The notes under the pieces were generated by a model. That model saw only the letters and a list, made by a program, of their open reading frames with translations. It did not search any database and was not told the DNA's origin. Position numbers and translations under genes: made by a program. This document shows positions 1 to 5,163 of a stretch of DNA of 5,163 nt, one piece after another (within the stretch, counting starts at the first letter, position 1; each line of letters begins with the position of its first letter). This DNA is from Acinetobacter sp. UBA6641 (GTDB taxonomy: Bacteria; Pseudomonadota; Gammaproteobacteria; Pseudomonadales; Moraxellaceae), in assembly GCA_002455755.1 (NCBI GenBank), contig DKLL01000048.1, positions 274 to 5,436 on the forward strand, given 5' to 3'.

Positions 1-221
1 ATGCCGGTCAGGACAAGGTCAACCCGGGTTCAATCATCCTTTCTGCTGAAATGATGCTGCGTGACATGGGTTGGACTGAAGCCGCCGACTTGATTATTAA
101 AGGTATTTCTGGTGCGATTGCCAATAAAACCGTGACTTATGACTTTGAGCGTTTAATGCCGGATGCGACTTTGTTGCGTTGTTCGGAATTTGGTCAGGCG
201 GTCATTAACAACATGGAATAA
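1..221 (+). CDS. icd: NADP-dependent isocitrate dehydrogenase, C-terminal 72 residues (partial)
   Basis: Isocitrate dehydrogenase oxidatively decarboxylates isocitrate to 2-oxoglutarate in the TCA cycle, in the cytoplasm. The window opens inside the gene; the first full codon is at position 3 and the stop is TAA at 219-221. The visible 72 residues begin [20 protein letters not shown] and continue through [20 protein letters not shown] and [13 protein letters not shown]. From memory this is nearly identical to the C-terminus of E. coli Icd, the homodimeric type I NADP enzyme. It is not the large monomeric type. The NPGS and YDFERLM segments are family signatures of the C-terminal part of the large domain. 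The catalytic residues lie upstream, outside the window. The reading frame is intact to its stop and is followed by an intrinsic terminator, so icd ends its transcription unit here. Confidence 0.96.
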   Translation, partial: AGQDKVNPGSIILSAEMMLRDMGWTEAADLIIKGISGAIANKTVTYDFERLMPDATLLRCSEFGQAVINNME

Positions 222-277
222 GTCATTAGACCTAAACCTGTATAAGAAGAAACCTGCATATATCCTAATGCCGATCA

Positions 278-312
278 GTTAAAGAGTTTAAAAATAGACT
301 CTTTAACTTTTT
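278..312 (+). terminator. Intrinsic terminator of icd
   Basis: A perfect 10-bp stem is formed by GTTAAAGAGT (278-287) and ACTCTTTAAC (298-307) around a 10-base loop, followed directly by five T residues (308-312). It starts 56 bases after the icd stop, on the same strand. The stem is AT-rich, so it is of moderate rather than high stability, but the geometry is that of a Rho-independent terminator. Confidence 0.85.
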
Positions 313-537
313 AGTCATTCATGGCGGAGTCCTACCATTTTAAATCAAATTTTTGCAGATCATTTGTTACTTTGGTTTCCTCTTGAGAAGCATTGCTTGG
401 TACAACCAAAGGCATCTTGCGGAGTAATATTCCTCACCGCAAAACTCGTCAGCCACTATCAATGAGCAAATTTGTCGCAGAAACAATCATTTTTTAATCT
501 TGCGGTGCAATGCACCTCAGGCCTCAAACAGTTGCGG

Positions 538-609
538 ATGACTGTCTCGCATATCAAATACAGTCATGAATTCAAAAAAGAAAATCCAGTCAATTTCTTA
601 ACTGACTGG
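538..609. repeat. Paired inverted repeats sharing the core TGACTG/CAGTCA (four copies)
   Basis: The core TGACTG occurs at 539-544 and 603-608, and its complement CAGTCA at 561-566 and 587-592. Copies one and two form an 8-bp hairpin (538-545 with 560-567, 14-base loop). Copies three and four form a 7-bp hairpin (586-592 with 603-609, 10-base loop). Because the cores are the same, either TGACTG copy could pair with either CAGTCA copy. The arrangement is seen directly; any role as alternative RNA folds or protein-binding sites is inference. Confidence 0.6.
574..609 (-). terminator. Minus-strand intrinsic terminator-like hairpin with no evident gene
   Basis: Read on the minus strand, the stem CCAGTCA/TGACTGG (609-603 with 592-586) closes a 10-base loop and can gain one more G-U pair. 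It is followed by A, TTTT, C and TTTTTT (585 down to 574). That is the form of a Rho-independent terminator for a leftward transcript. No minus-strand gene lies just to its right: the next gene there is the plus-strand peptidase. It may end an antisense or small RNA, or stop stray transcription, or be a relic. Confidence 0.45.
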
Positions 610-711
610 CATTAGCATATGTCGCAGGTTTGTTATATTTACAGAAATGGTCTTTCATTCAAAATAACTATAAATTTAAGATGAAATGGATCACTTCAAT
701 GCTTGAAATTA

Positions 712-1275
712 ATGTATCCACATCGAAAAATACTGAAAAAGACTTCCTGTCTGGGGGTAATGCTTGCATTGATACTGCTTTCAGGCTGTCAGCCGCCAGC
801 TTCAGGTGAAGCAGCAGGCATGCGTTATCCTATTCTATATATGCAATTACAAAAAACGGACTTGCCTGCACAGCTTGCAATGCCGGTGGAAAATATTAAA
901 GCTCGACAAATACAGGACACTTGGGGTGCAGCACGAAGTGAAGGGCGCACGCATAAGGGGGTTGACATTTTTGCCAAGCGTGGAACGCCGGTATTAAGCA
1001 CGACCCAAGGTATCGTAGCTCAAGTCGGAACCAATAATTTAGGAGGGAAAGTGGTCTGGATTACTGGACCGGATTTAAGCCGACATTATTATGCCCATCT
1101 AGATGATTATGCTGACCAGATTCAAGCCGGTGATTGGGTAGAAGCCGGTGAGGTCATTGGTTATGTGGGCAATACAGGCAATGCCAAAAATACTCCGCCA
1201 CACTTGCATTATGGAATCTATTTAAATGGACAGGGATCAGTAAACCCTTATCCTTATTTGACCCCATCCTCATAA
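712..1275 (+). CDS. M23 (LytM-type) peptidase family lipoprotein
   Basis: Predicted zinc metallopeptidase lipoprotein that cuts, or helps regulate cutting of, peptidoglycan peptide cross-links in the periplasm. With the ATG at 712 it has 187 residues. The N-terminus has a basic stretch (HRKILKK), a hydrophobic core and the lipobox LLSGC, giving lipidated Cys26. The M23 core then follows at about residues 70-180. HKGVD supplies zinc ligands His81 and Asp85. YYAHLD carries catalytic His129, and HLH supplies His164 and zinc ligand His166. The active site is therefore complete, unlike degenerate activators such as EnvC and NlpD. There is no LysM domain and no coiled coil, so this is a short, nearly single-domain member. 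The frame is closed upstream by TGA at 682-684, leaving TTG at 703 (three residues longer) as the only other start. Neither start has a clear Shine-Dalgarno sequence, and ATG is preferred for its codon. Membrane placement after Cys-Gln suggests outer-membrane sorting. It converges on the MFS gene with a 13-base gap. Confidence 0.88.
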   Translation: MYPHRKILKKTSCLGVMLALILLSGCQPPASGEAAGMRYPILYMQLQKTDLPAQLAMPVENIKARQIQDTWGAARSEGRTHKGVDIFAKRGTPVLSTTQGIVAQVGTNNLGGKVVWITGPDLSRHYYAHLDDYADQIQAGDWVEAGEVIGYVGNTGNAKNTPPHLHYGIYLNGQGSVNPYPYLTPSS

Positions 1276-1288
1276 AAATATTTAAGAT

Positions 1289-2470
1289 TCAGGGTGTTTG
1301 TTCGGTTTGCTTGTAATGCTTTGATCGAGCATACCATGCCAGTTGCAGCGTTCCGAGTAACAAGATAAAAGAAGCCAATAAAAACTGCTGATGATAGGTC
1401 ACACCAAGATGTTGCAGTGTGCTAAAGCTTAAACCGCCAATCAGCTGAACTGAAGCAAAACTCAGTGTCGCAATGCTCCACAACCTTTTATAAGCCACCC
1501 CGTAGAGTTGTAAAATCGTATAAGAGGTCAAAAACACGACTGCCGGATTCAGCATGCCGGTAAAAAAAGACGAGGCAAAAGTCAGCACTGGGCTAGCGTT
1601 TAAAGTTGCAATAAAAATAGCCGCGATATAGAAACTATAAAGAATTTTCAGGGCGAAAAAATTGCCAAATTTTCTTGCCAGTGAATAGGCAGCAAAAGCT
1701 CCCAAAGCACTGCCCAGGCCATACAGAATCCAGTTAAAGTTGATCCAGAATAGATTAAGACCCAGTTCATGGCTCAGGTAGTCAATCCAGAATAATGAAT
1801 GCGGAATATAGGCAAAGGCACTGCAAGCATACACAATCATCAAGCTATAAAAGAGTGCATTGAGTGGGGTCTTAGATACACTCTGAACGGTTTGTGCAGA
1901 CAGATGATGACTAAATTGTTGCAGTAGAACACTTAAGCACATACAAATAATCAGCGCAAAGCTGCATAAAATCAGCCATGCCGTTTGAGCCGAAATCTGA
2001 TCCAGATAAGGCAAGAAAAGTGTTGCCAATAAAACCCCGATGCCAATACCGCTAAAACCAACAAAATTGATTTTAAAACGGTCCTGAATATCACAGCACT
2101 GCGCCACTACGCTTGGTGACAGAATCATCAATAAACCGCCGCTAACACCAGAAACAACACGCCAAAAAATGTACCAGGCTTGGGCAAAGTCTGAAAAGGC
2201 GCAACAGAATAAACTGAGCATACCGGTAATGGCTGCAATCTGAATATATCGCGTCATGATTTTAGTTTGAGGCAATCGCATAGCCCAAAATGCACCGATT
2301 AAATAACCCAGCAAATTAGCACTACCTAAAATACTGGCGAAACCTGTAGTCCAGCCGAAGGCTTCGCGAGTGCTGGGTAATAGGGCAGTATATGAAAAGC
2401 GTAAAATACCAATCCCTAAACACATGCTTAAACACAGAAAAACACTGAGTTTGATATTTTTTGAGGACAT
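1289..2470 (-). CDS. YbfB/YjiJ-type MFS transporter
   Basis: Predicted twelve-helix inner-membrane permease of the major facilitator superfamily, closest by eye to the uncharacterised YbfB/YjiJ group (Pfam MFS_4). The substrate is unknown; members resemble drug or metabolite exporters. The 393-residue reading from ATG 2470 is of normal length. The first helix carries GIGILRFSYTALLP (about residues 19-32), the group's characteristic G-x-x-RF-x-YT-x-LLP signature. Helix 2 is LGSANLLGYLIGAFWAM (about 48-64). Helix 4 contains WRVVSGVSGGLLMI (about 103-116), the helix-4 arginine and glycine pattern of the group. A polar central loop (QFSHHLSAQTVQSVSKTP, about 184-202) separates the two six-helix halves. 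The loop between helices 2 and 3 (RLPQTKIMTRY) lacks a proper MFS motif A. The frame extends to a TTG at 2506 (405 residues). ATG 2470 is preferred because it puts a short positive tail before helix 1 and has GAG seven bases upstream. The gene is transcribed divergently from the acyltransferase and so may share its control region. Confidence 0.85.
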   Translation of the reverse strand: MSSKNIKLSVFLCLSMCLGIGILRFSYTALLPSTREAFGWTTGFASILGSANLLGYLIGAFWAMRLPQTKIMTRYIQIAAITGMLSLFCCAFSDFAQAWYIFWRVVSGVSGGLLMILSPSVVAQCCDIQDRFKINFVGFSGIGIGVLLATLFLPYLDQISAQTAWLILCSFALIICMCLSVLLQQFSHHLSAQTVQSVSKTPLNALFYSLMIVYACSAFAYIPHSLFWIDYLSHELGLNLFWINFNWILYGLGSALGAFAAYSLARKFGNFFALKILYSFYIAAIFIATLNASPVLTFASSFFTGMLNPAVVFLTSYTILQLYGVAYKRLWSIATLSFASVQLIGGLSFSTLQHLGVTYHQQFLLASFILLLGTLQLAWYARSKHYKQTEQTP

Positions 2471-2553
2471 CCTTGTACTCACGATATATATAAGAGGTGA
2501 GTTCAATAAATAACATGAGTGAATCAGATTGAATAGCTGAGTAAATAATAAAA

Positions 2554-2581
2554 ACTATAAAAACGGCAACATGTGAGTCAT
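2554..2581 (-). promoter_or_regulatory. Candidate promoter of the MFS gene
   Basis: On the minus strand, ATGACT (2581-2576) could serve as a -35 and TATAGT (2559-2554) as a -10, with a 16-base spacer. This would give a leader of roughly 75-80 bases before ATG 2470. The -35 matches four of six consensus bases and overlaps the 12-bp palindrome. The call rests on consensus matching in AT-rich DNA and is weak. Confidence 0.3.
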
Positions 2582-2590
2582 GACGTCATG
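2579..2590. promoter_or_regulatory. Perfect 12-bp palindrome, candidate operator between divergent genes
   Basis: CATGACGTCATG at 2579-2590 is a perfect 12-bp palindrome. A second inverted repeat, AACATG (2568-2573) and CATGTT (2587-2592), overlaps it. It lies between the start of the leftward MFS gene and the rightward acyltransferase, overlapping candidate -35 elements on both strands. This is where a dimeric repressor controlling both genes would sit. No regulator gene is present in the window, and I cannot name the factor. Confidence 0.45.
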
Positions 2591-2610
2591 TTTAAGACGA
2601 ATTGTATAAA
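2580..2610 (+). promoter_or_regulatory. Candidate promoter of the acyltransferase gene
   Basis: TATAAA at 2605-2610 is a plausible -10. ATGACG at 2580-2585, inside the palindrome, matches four of six -35 bases but leaves a long 19-base spacer. The transcript would start at about 2617 and run some 80 bases before the acyltransferase ATG, including the short leader frame. Weak call from consensus matching only. Confidence 0.28.
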
Positions 2611-2667
2611 ATTGGGTCACATAAACCCTTTAGTTTGAAAATTGAATTTTTTGCATAAAGGCATACA

Positions 2668-2694
2668 ATGCCGCTACTTTATCGTACTTTTTAA
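2668..2694 (+). CDS. Possible 8-codon leader peptide upstream of the acyltransferase
   Basis: ATG at 2668 is preceded by TAAAGG (2656-2661) at six bases, the best ribosome-binding site in this intergenic region. It opens an 8-codon frame, MPLLYRTF, ending TAA at 2692-2694. The acyltransferase ATG follows four bases later at 2699 and has no Shine-Dalgarno sequence of its own, only TTTTTAAAATT. The geometry suits translational coupling, in which ribosomes ending on the leader reinitiate downstream. A frame this short can arise by chance, and the peptide itself need have no function. Confidence 0.3.
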   Translation: MPLLYRTF

Positions 2695-2698
2695 AATT

Positions 2699-4673
2699 AT
2701 GAATCTCTCATATCGCGCTGATATTGATGGCTTAAGGGCCATTGCTGTTTTATTGGTGATTTTTAACCACATCGGGATATCTTTATTCTCCGGCGGATAT
2801 ATTGGTGTTGATGTCTTTTTTGTGATTTCAGGTTATTTAATTACGATTATTTTAACCCAGGAGATCCAGTCCAAACGGTTCTCTATCGCACGGTTTTACA
2901 AGAAACGTGTGGTACGTCTGGCACCTGCTTATTTTACAGTACTCAGTGTCGTCAGTATCATTGCGTGGCAGGTCATGCTGCCGGGTGATTTAAATCAATA
3001 TTTCGATAGTGTCATGTATGCCACCCTGCTCATGGCGAATATCTATATGCGCAATGAGGTGGGATTACTTTAGTCAGAGTGTTGACGGTGTGCCTTTATT
3101 GCATCTCTGGTCGCTGGGGGTAGAGGAACAGTTCTATATTTTCTGGCCTTTATTGTTATTGCTGTTTGTGGGGAAAGTTTCACGTAAGCAGACCTTAGCC
3201 ATAGTGACAGCATTAATCGTCAGTTTATTATTTTATGCCCAGTACAAATTGAATCAAAATGCCGAAAAGGCTTATTACAGTATGCCGGTATGTGCCTTTG
3301 AGCTGCTCATTGGGGCACTGATTGGCTTTTTGCCACAGCTCAAGCTGCCCAAAAAAGTCCGGCAAAGTCTGGTTTGGATTGCTTTAATCACATTATTTAC
3401 GGCAGCCATTTACTTTGATAAGCACACTCCATTTCCAGGCGTAATGGCGCTTATTCCATGTTTAGCCACCGCGCTGATTATTTATCTTGGACAAGGTACC
3501 CCATCAAGTAATCTATTGCTGAGCAATCGTTTCAGTAGCTGGATTGGAAAAATTTCTTATCCTTTATATTTATGGCACTGGCCGATTATCGTGTTATTCG
3601 GCATTTATATGCGGCCATTGAATGCAGGGAATCAGGTAGTGATTGTATTATTGTCGATTATATTGGCATTTTTAACCTATCAACTGATTGAAAAACCAAG
3701 CAAACGTTTTGTGATGGCAGCGAATTACAAGGTGATTCTCATCGGTTTTCTGCTGCCCGCCATGAGTTTGATTACCATTGCCAAGACCGTTAATATGAAT
3801 CAGGGTTTTCCAGACAGGTTTCCGCAGTCTATTTACAGTAAGCAAGAGGCACTCAATTCATTTGCGCATGTCATCCGGTATAAATGTATGGATACTGAGG
3901 ACCCCAAAGCTTTACCCGATCCGAATGAGTGTGTGCTGGGCCAGCCGAAAGCCAGCATCGACTTTTTATTGATTGGCGATTCTCATGCAAACGGTTATAC
4001 CGCGATGCTGGATGAGTGGGCTAAGGATGCGAATTTGCGCGGTTATGACGTCACGCAAAGTTCAACCTTCTATTTACCCGGGGTGCAGCGTTCAGAGGCC
4101 AATTTCAAAGGATGGAACACACTCGACAAGTTTGCATTCAGAAATAAGGCCATTACAGATCATCTTGCTAAAACACATTATCTAACGATTATTTTAGCGG
4201 GCTCCTATGTGCCGTATTTTAGTAATGAAGTGAAACTTGAAGATGGTGTTCATCATTCCAATGCAGCAATATTCAAAAGTGGTTTTATGAAGGCTCTGCA
4301 AATAGCTTATCAATCGAGTGATCAGTACTTTTTGCTGAATGATGTACCTCGCCTGGATCGAGACGGGGTACCGGCAGATTGTAATCTTCGTAATGAAATT
4401 CTACATACTCAAGCCCAATGTACTGTCTCTAGAAAGAATTATGAGGCACAGCTCATACAATTCAACCGAATTGTTGCTGAAGCAAAACTGAAATACCCTG
4501 ACTTGAAAATCATTGACCCAACCAAGGCGATGTGCAATCAGCAGGAATGTAAAATTATGATTAATAATGTACCTTTATATCGCGACAAAGACACCAATCA
4601 CATTAATGATCAGGGTTCACGGCAATTGGGTATTGAATATTTAAAACAGTATGGCAATCCGCTTAAAGACTAA
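2699..4673 (+). pseudogene. OafA-like acyltransferase-3/SGNH O-acyltransferase, split by a +1 frameshift
   Basis: Family members O-acetylate surface glycans such as LPS O-antigen, capsule or peptidoglycan: the membrane domain passes an acetyl group across the inner membrane and the SGNH domain places it. Start ATG 2699 yields the usual N-terminus YRADIDGLRAIAVL, with conserved Arg13 and His24. It is followed by DVFFVISGYL (38-47) and the RVVR pair (Arg70, Arg73). The frame then hits TAG at 3071-3073. The next frame continues at once with YFSQSVDG, LLHLWSLGVEEQFY (about 133-146), further membrane helices to about residue 363, and a periplasmic SGNH domain. That domain has GDSH (426-429, nucleophile Ser428), a closing DTNH (Asp631, His634) and six cysteines that could form disulfides. 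Removing one base near 3065 restores 657 residues, a normal length, with no other defect. As written, the first product is 124 residues and the remainder lacks the N-terminal His/Arg sites, so neither should work alone. A recent mutation, sequencing error, phase variant or recoding are all possible. Confidence 0.88.
3056..3073 (+). other. Frameshift site in the acyltransferase gene
   Basis: The first frame reads GAG GTG GGA TTA CTT TAG (3056-3073). Dropping one T at 3065-3066 gives GGA TAC TTT AGT, that is G-Y-F-S, the residues expected at this point in the family. The same bases contain CTT followed by a stop, downstream of a purine-rich GAGGTGGGA, which resembles the +1 recoding site of prfB (AGGGGG, three bases, CTT TGA). 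Here the stop is TAG and the purine run is farther from CTT, so a simple indel is the likelier explanation. Confidence 0.7.
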
Positions 4674-4690
4674 CAACGAATTGCAGTCAT

Positions 4691-4720
4691 AAAAAACCGC
4701 GCCATATAGCGCGGTTTTTT
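4691..4720. terminator. Bidirectional intrinsic terminator between acyltransferase and alaA
   Basis: AAAAAACCGCGC (4691-4702) and GCGCGGTTTTTT (4709-4720) are perfect complements around the loop CATATA. The GC-rich 6-bp core, flanked by six A and six T, works in either direction. It sits 17 bases after the acyltransferase stop and 11 bases beyond the end of the convergent alaA, so it serves both genes. Confidence 0.95.
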
Positions 4721-4731
4721 AGCATTTTAGA

Positions 4732-5163
4732 TTAACGCATTTTTGCCAGGAAACGGCCTAAACGGGTAATCGCTTCACGCAGTTCATTTTCGGCAGGCAA
4801 GAACACCACACGGAAATGATCTGGAGTTGGCCAGTTAAAACCGGTGCCTTGAACCAGTAATACTTTTTCAGCACGCAAGAAGTCGAGCATGAATTTTTCG
4901 TCATCCTGAATTGGATAAACTTGCGGATCCAATTTAGGGAAACAATACATGGCACCTTCAGGTTTAACACAAGATACGCCCGGAATGTCATTTAACATTT
5001 CCCAGGCAATGTTGCGTTGCTCATATAAACGACCACCCGGACGAATCAGGTCATTGATGGACTGGTAACCGCCTAAAGCCGTTTGAATGGCATATTGCGC
5101 CTGATGATTGGCACATAGACGCATAGAAGCGAGCATGTCTAAGCCTTCAATGTAATCCATAGC
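4732..5163 (-). CDS. alaA: Glutamate-pyruvate aminotransferase AlaA, C-terminal 143 residues (partial)
   Basis: AlaA is a cytoplasmic PLP-dependent class I/II aminotransferase that makes alanine from pyruvate with glutamate as amino donor. The gene enters from the right edge with alanine then MDYIEGLDMLASMRLCANH. That methionine is internal, not a start. Other visible segments are AIQTALGGYQSI, RPGGRLYEQRN, DIPGVSCVKPEGAMYCFPKL, EKVLLVQGTGFNWP and PDHFRVVFLP. From memory these align almost without gaps to the end of E. coli AlaA (about 405 residues). The Arg of PDHFR is the conserved residue that binds the substrate alpha-carboxylate. The PLP lysine lies upstream, outside the window. The stop is TAA (4734-4732), followed by the shared bidirectional terminator. 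The frame is intact throughout. Confidence 0.95.
   Translation of the reverse strand, partial: AMDYIEGLDMLASMRLCANHQAQYAIQTALGGYQSINDLIRPGGRLYEQRNIAWEMLNDIPGVSCVKPEGAMYCFPKLDPQVYPIQDDEKFMLDFLRAEKVLLVQGTGFNWPTPDHFRVVFLPAENELREAITRLGRFLAKMR

Larger units (their letters stand above)
313..711. other. Gene-free, hairpin-rich intergenic stretch (possible structured RNA or dispersed repeat)
   Basis: About 400 bases without a credible protein gene. The longest open frame (307-462, plus strand) has no ATG and no ribosome-binding site; the ATG at 321 gives only 21 codons. What it does contain is a run of perfect inverted repeats. CTTTGGTT/AACCAAAG pairs 370-377 with 404-411 and encloses AAGC/GCTT at 388-398. 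TTGCGG/CCGCAA pairs 417-422 with 437-442. GGTGCA/TGCACC pairs 504-509 with 511-516 around one base. ATGACTGT/ACAGTCAT pairs 538-545 with 560-567. CCAGTCA/TGACTGG pairs 586-592 with 603-609. The 9-mer ATCTTGCGG also occurs twice (414-422, 497-505), and TTGCGG a third time at 532-537. This density suggests a structured non-coding RNA, a palindromic interspersed repeat or a decayed element; I cannot tell which. The last 90 bases (about 620-711) are AT-rich and should hold the promoter of the peptidase gene. TATAAA at 669-674 is a possible -10, but no convincing -35 is visible. Confidence 0.5.

Noticed and set aside
234..256. Direct repeat AAACCTG (234-240 and 250-256) between icd and its terminator
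   Set aside because: Only 7 bases and two copies; expected by chance in AT-rich intergenic DNA and not tied to any feature.
307..465. Open stretch of about 52 codons after the icd terminator
   Set aside because: It has no ATG start, no ribosome-binding site and no recognisable sequence. It overlaps hairpins that are better explained as RNA structure or repeat.
313..711. Possible insertion-sequence remnant in the icd downstream region
   Set aside because: No terminal inverted repeats pairing the two ends, no target-site duplication and no transposase-like reading frame could be found by eye.
681..809. Plus-strand frame from ATG 681 overlapping the start of the peptidase gene
   Set aside because: It is out of frame with the lipoprotein signal and active site, has no ribosome-binding site and its product has no recognisable feature.
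806..997. 63-codon plus-strand reading frame inside the M23 gene
   Set aside because: It lies wholly within the peptidase gene in another frame, has no recognisable motif, and the peptidase frame contains the full conserved active site.
2322..2516. 64-codon minus-strand frame at the start of the MFS gene
   Set aside because: It is a shadow of the transporter in another frame; the transporter frame encodes the first two membrane helices there.
2614..2628. GGGT/ACCC hairpin in the acyltransferase leader
   Set aside because: A 4-bp stem with a 7-base loop is too weak to call a regulatory element.
3009..3065. Separate start at 3009 for the downstream half of the acyltransferase
   Set aside because: The residues from 3009 to 3065 in that frame match nothing, while the other frame encodes family-typical sequence over the same bases. 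The downstream half is a continuation after a frameshift, not an independent gene.
3973..4185. 70-codon plus-strand frame inside the SGNH domain
   Set aside because: Overlapping frame; the main frame carries the GDSH catalytic motif at the same place.
4758..4991. 77-codon minus-strand frame inside alaA
   Set aside because: Overlapping frame of a well-recognised aminotransferase; no independent support.

Overview
The window looks like chromosomal DNA from an Acinetobacter-type gammaproteobacterium (Moraxellaceae). This is inferred from the AT-rich composition and from the close match of the two flanking housekeeping proteins to gammaproteobacterial isocitrate dehydrogenase and AlaA. The genus is a judgement from memory, not a search result.

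Layout, left to right. Positions 1-221 hold the 3' end of icd (+), closed by an intrinsic terminator at 278-312. Positions 313-711 hold no credible protein gene but carry five closely spaced perfect inverted repeats. One of these, followed by a T-rich run when read leftward, looks like a minus-strand terminator with no evident gene to serve. A small lipoprotein of the M23 (LytM) peptidase family (+) ends at 1275. It converges, with a 13-base gap, on a YbfB/YjiJ-type MFS transporter (-, 1289-2470). A divergent control region (about 2507-2698) carries a perfect 12-bp palindrome between candidate promoters on each strand. It also holds an 8-codon reading frame with a good ribosome-binding site, ending four bases before the next gene. 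That gene (2699-4673, +) is an OafA-like membrane O-acyltransferase with a C-terminal SGNH domain. It is split by a one-base frameshift at about 3065 that falls inside the acyltransferase domain. A strong bidirectional terminator (4691-4720) separates it from the 3' end of alaA (-, 4732-5163).

Functionally the window is a small group of cell-envelope genes (a peptidoglycan-acting lipoprotein, an exporter-like permease and a surface-polysaccharide O-acyltransferase) between two central-metabolism genes. No gene pair forms a clear operon: the genes alternate in strand and are separated by terminators or divergent promoters. I do not see a defence system, CRISPR array, insertion sequence or tRNA. 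The items most worth a second look are the frameshifted acyltransferase, whose stop sits in a context resembling the prfB +1 frameshift site, and the hairpin-rich stretch after icd.
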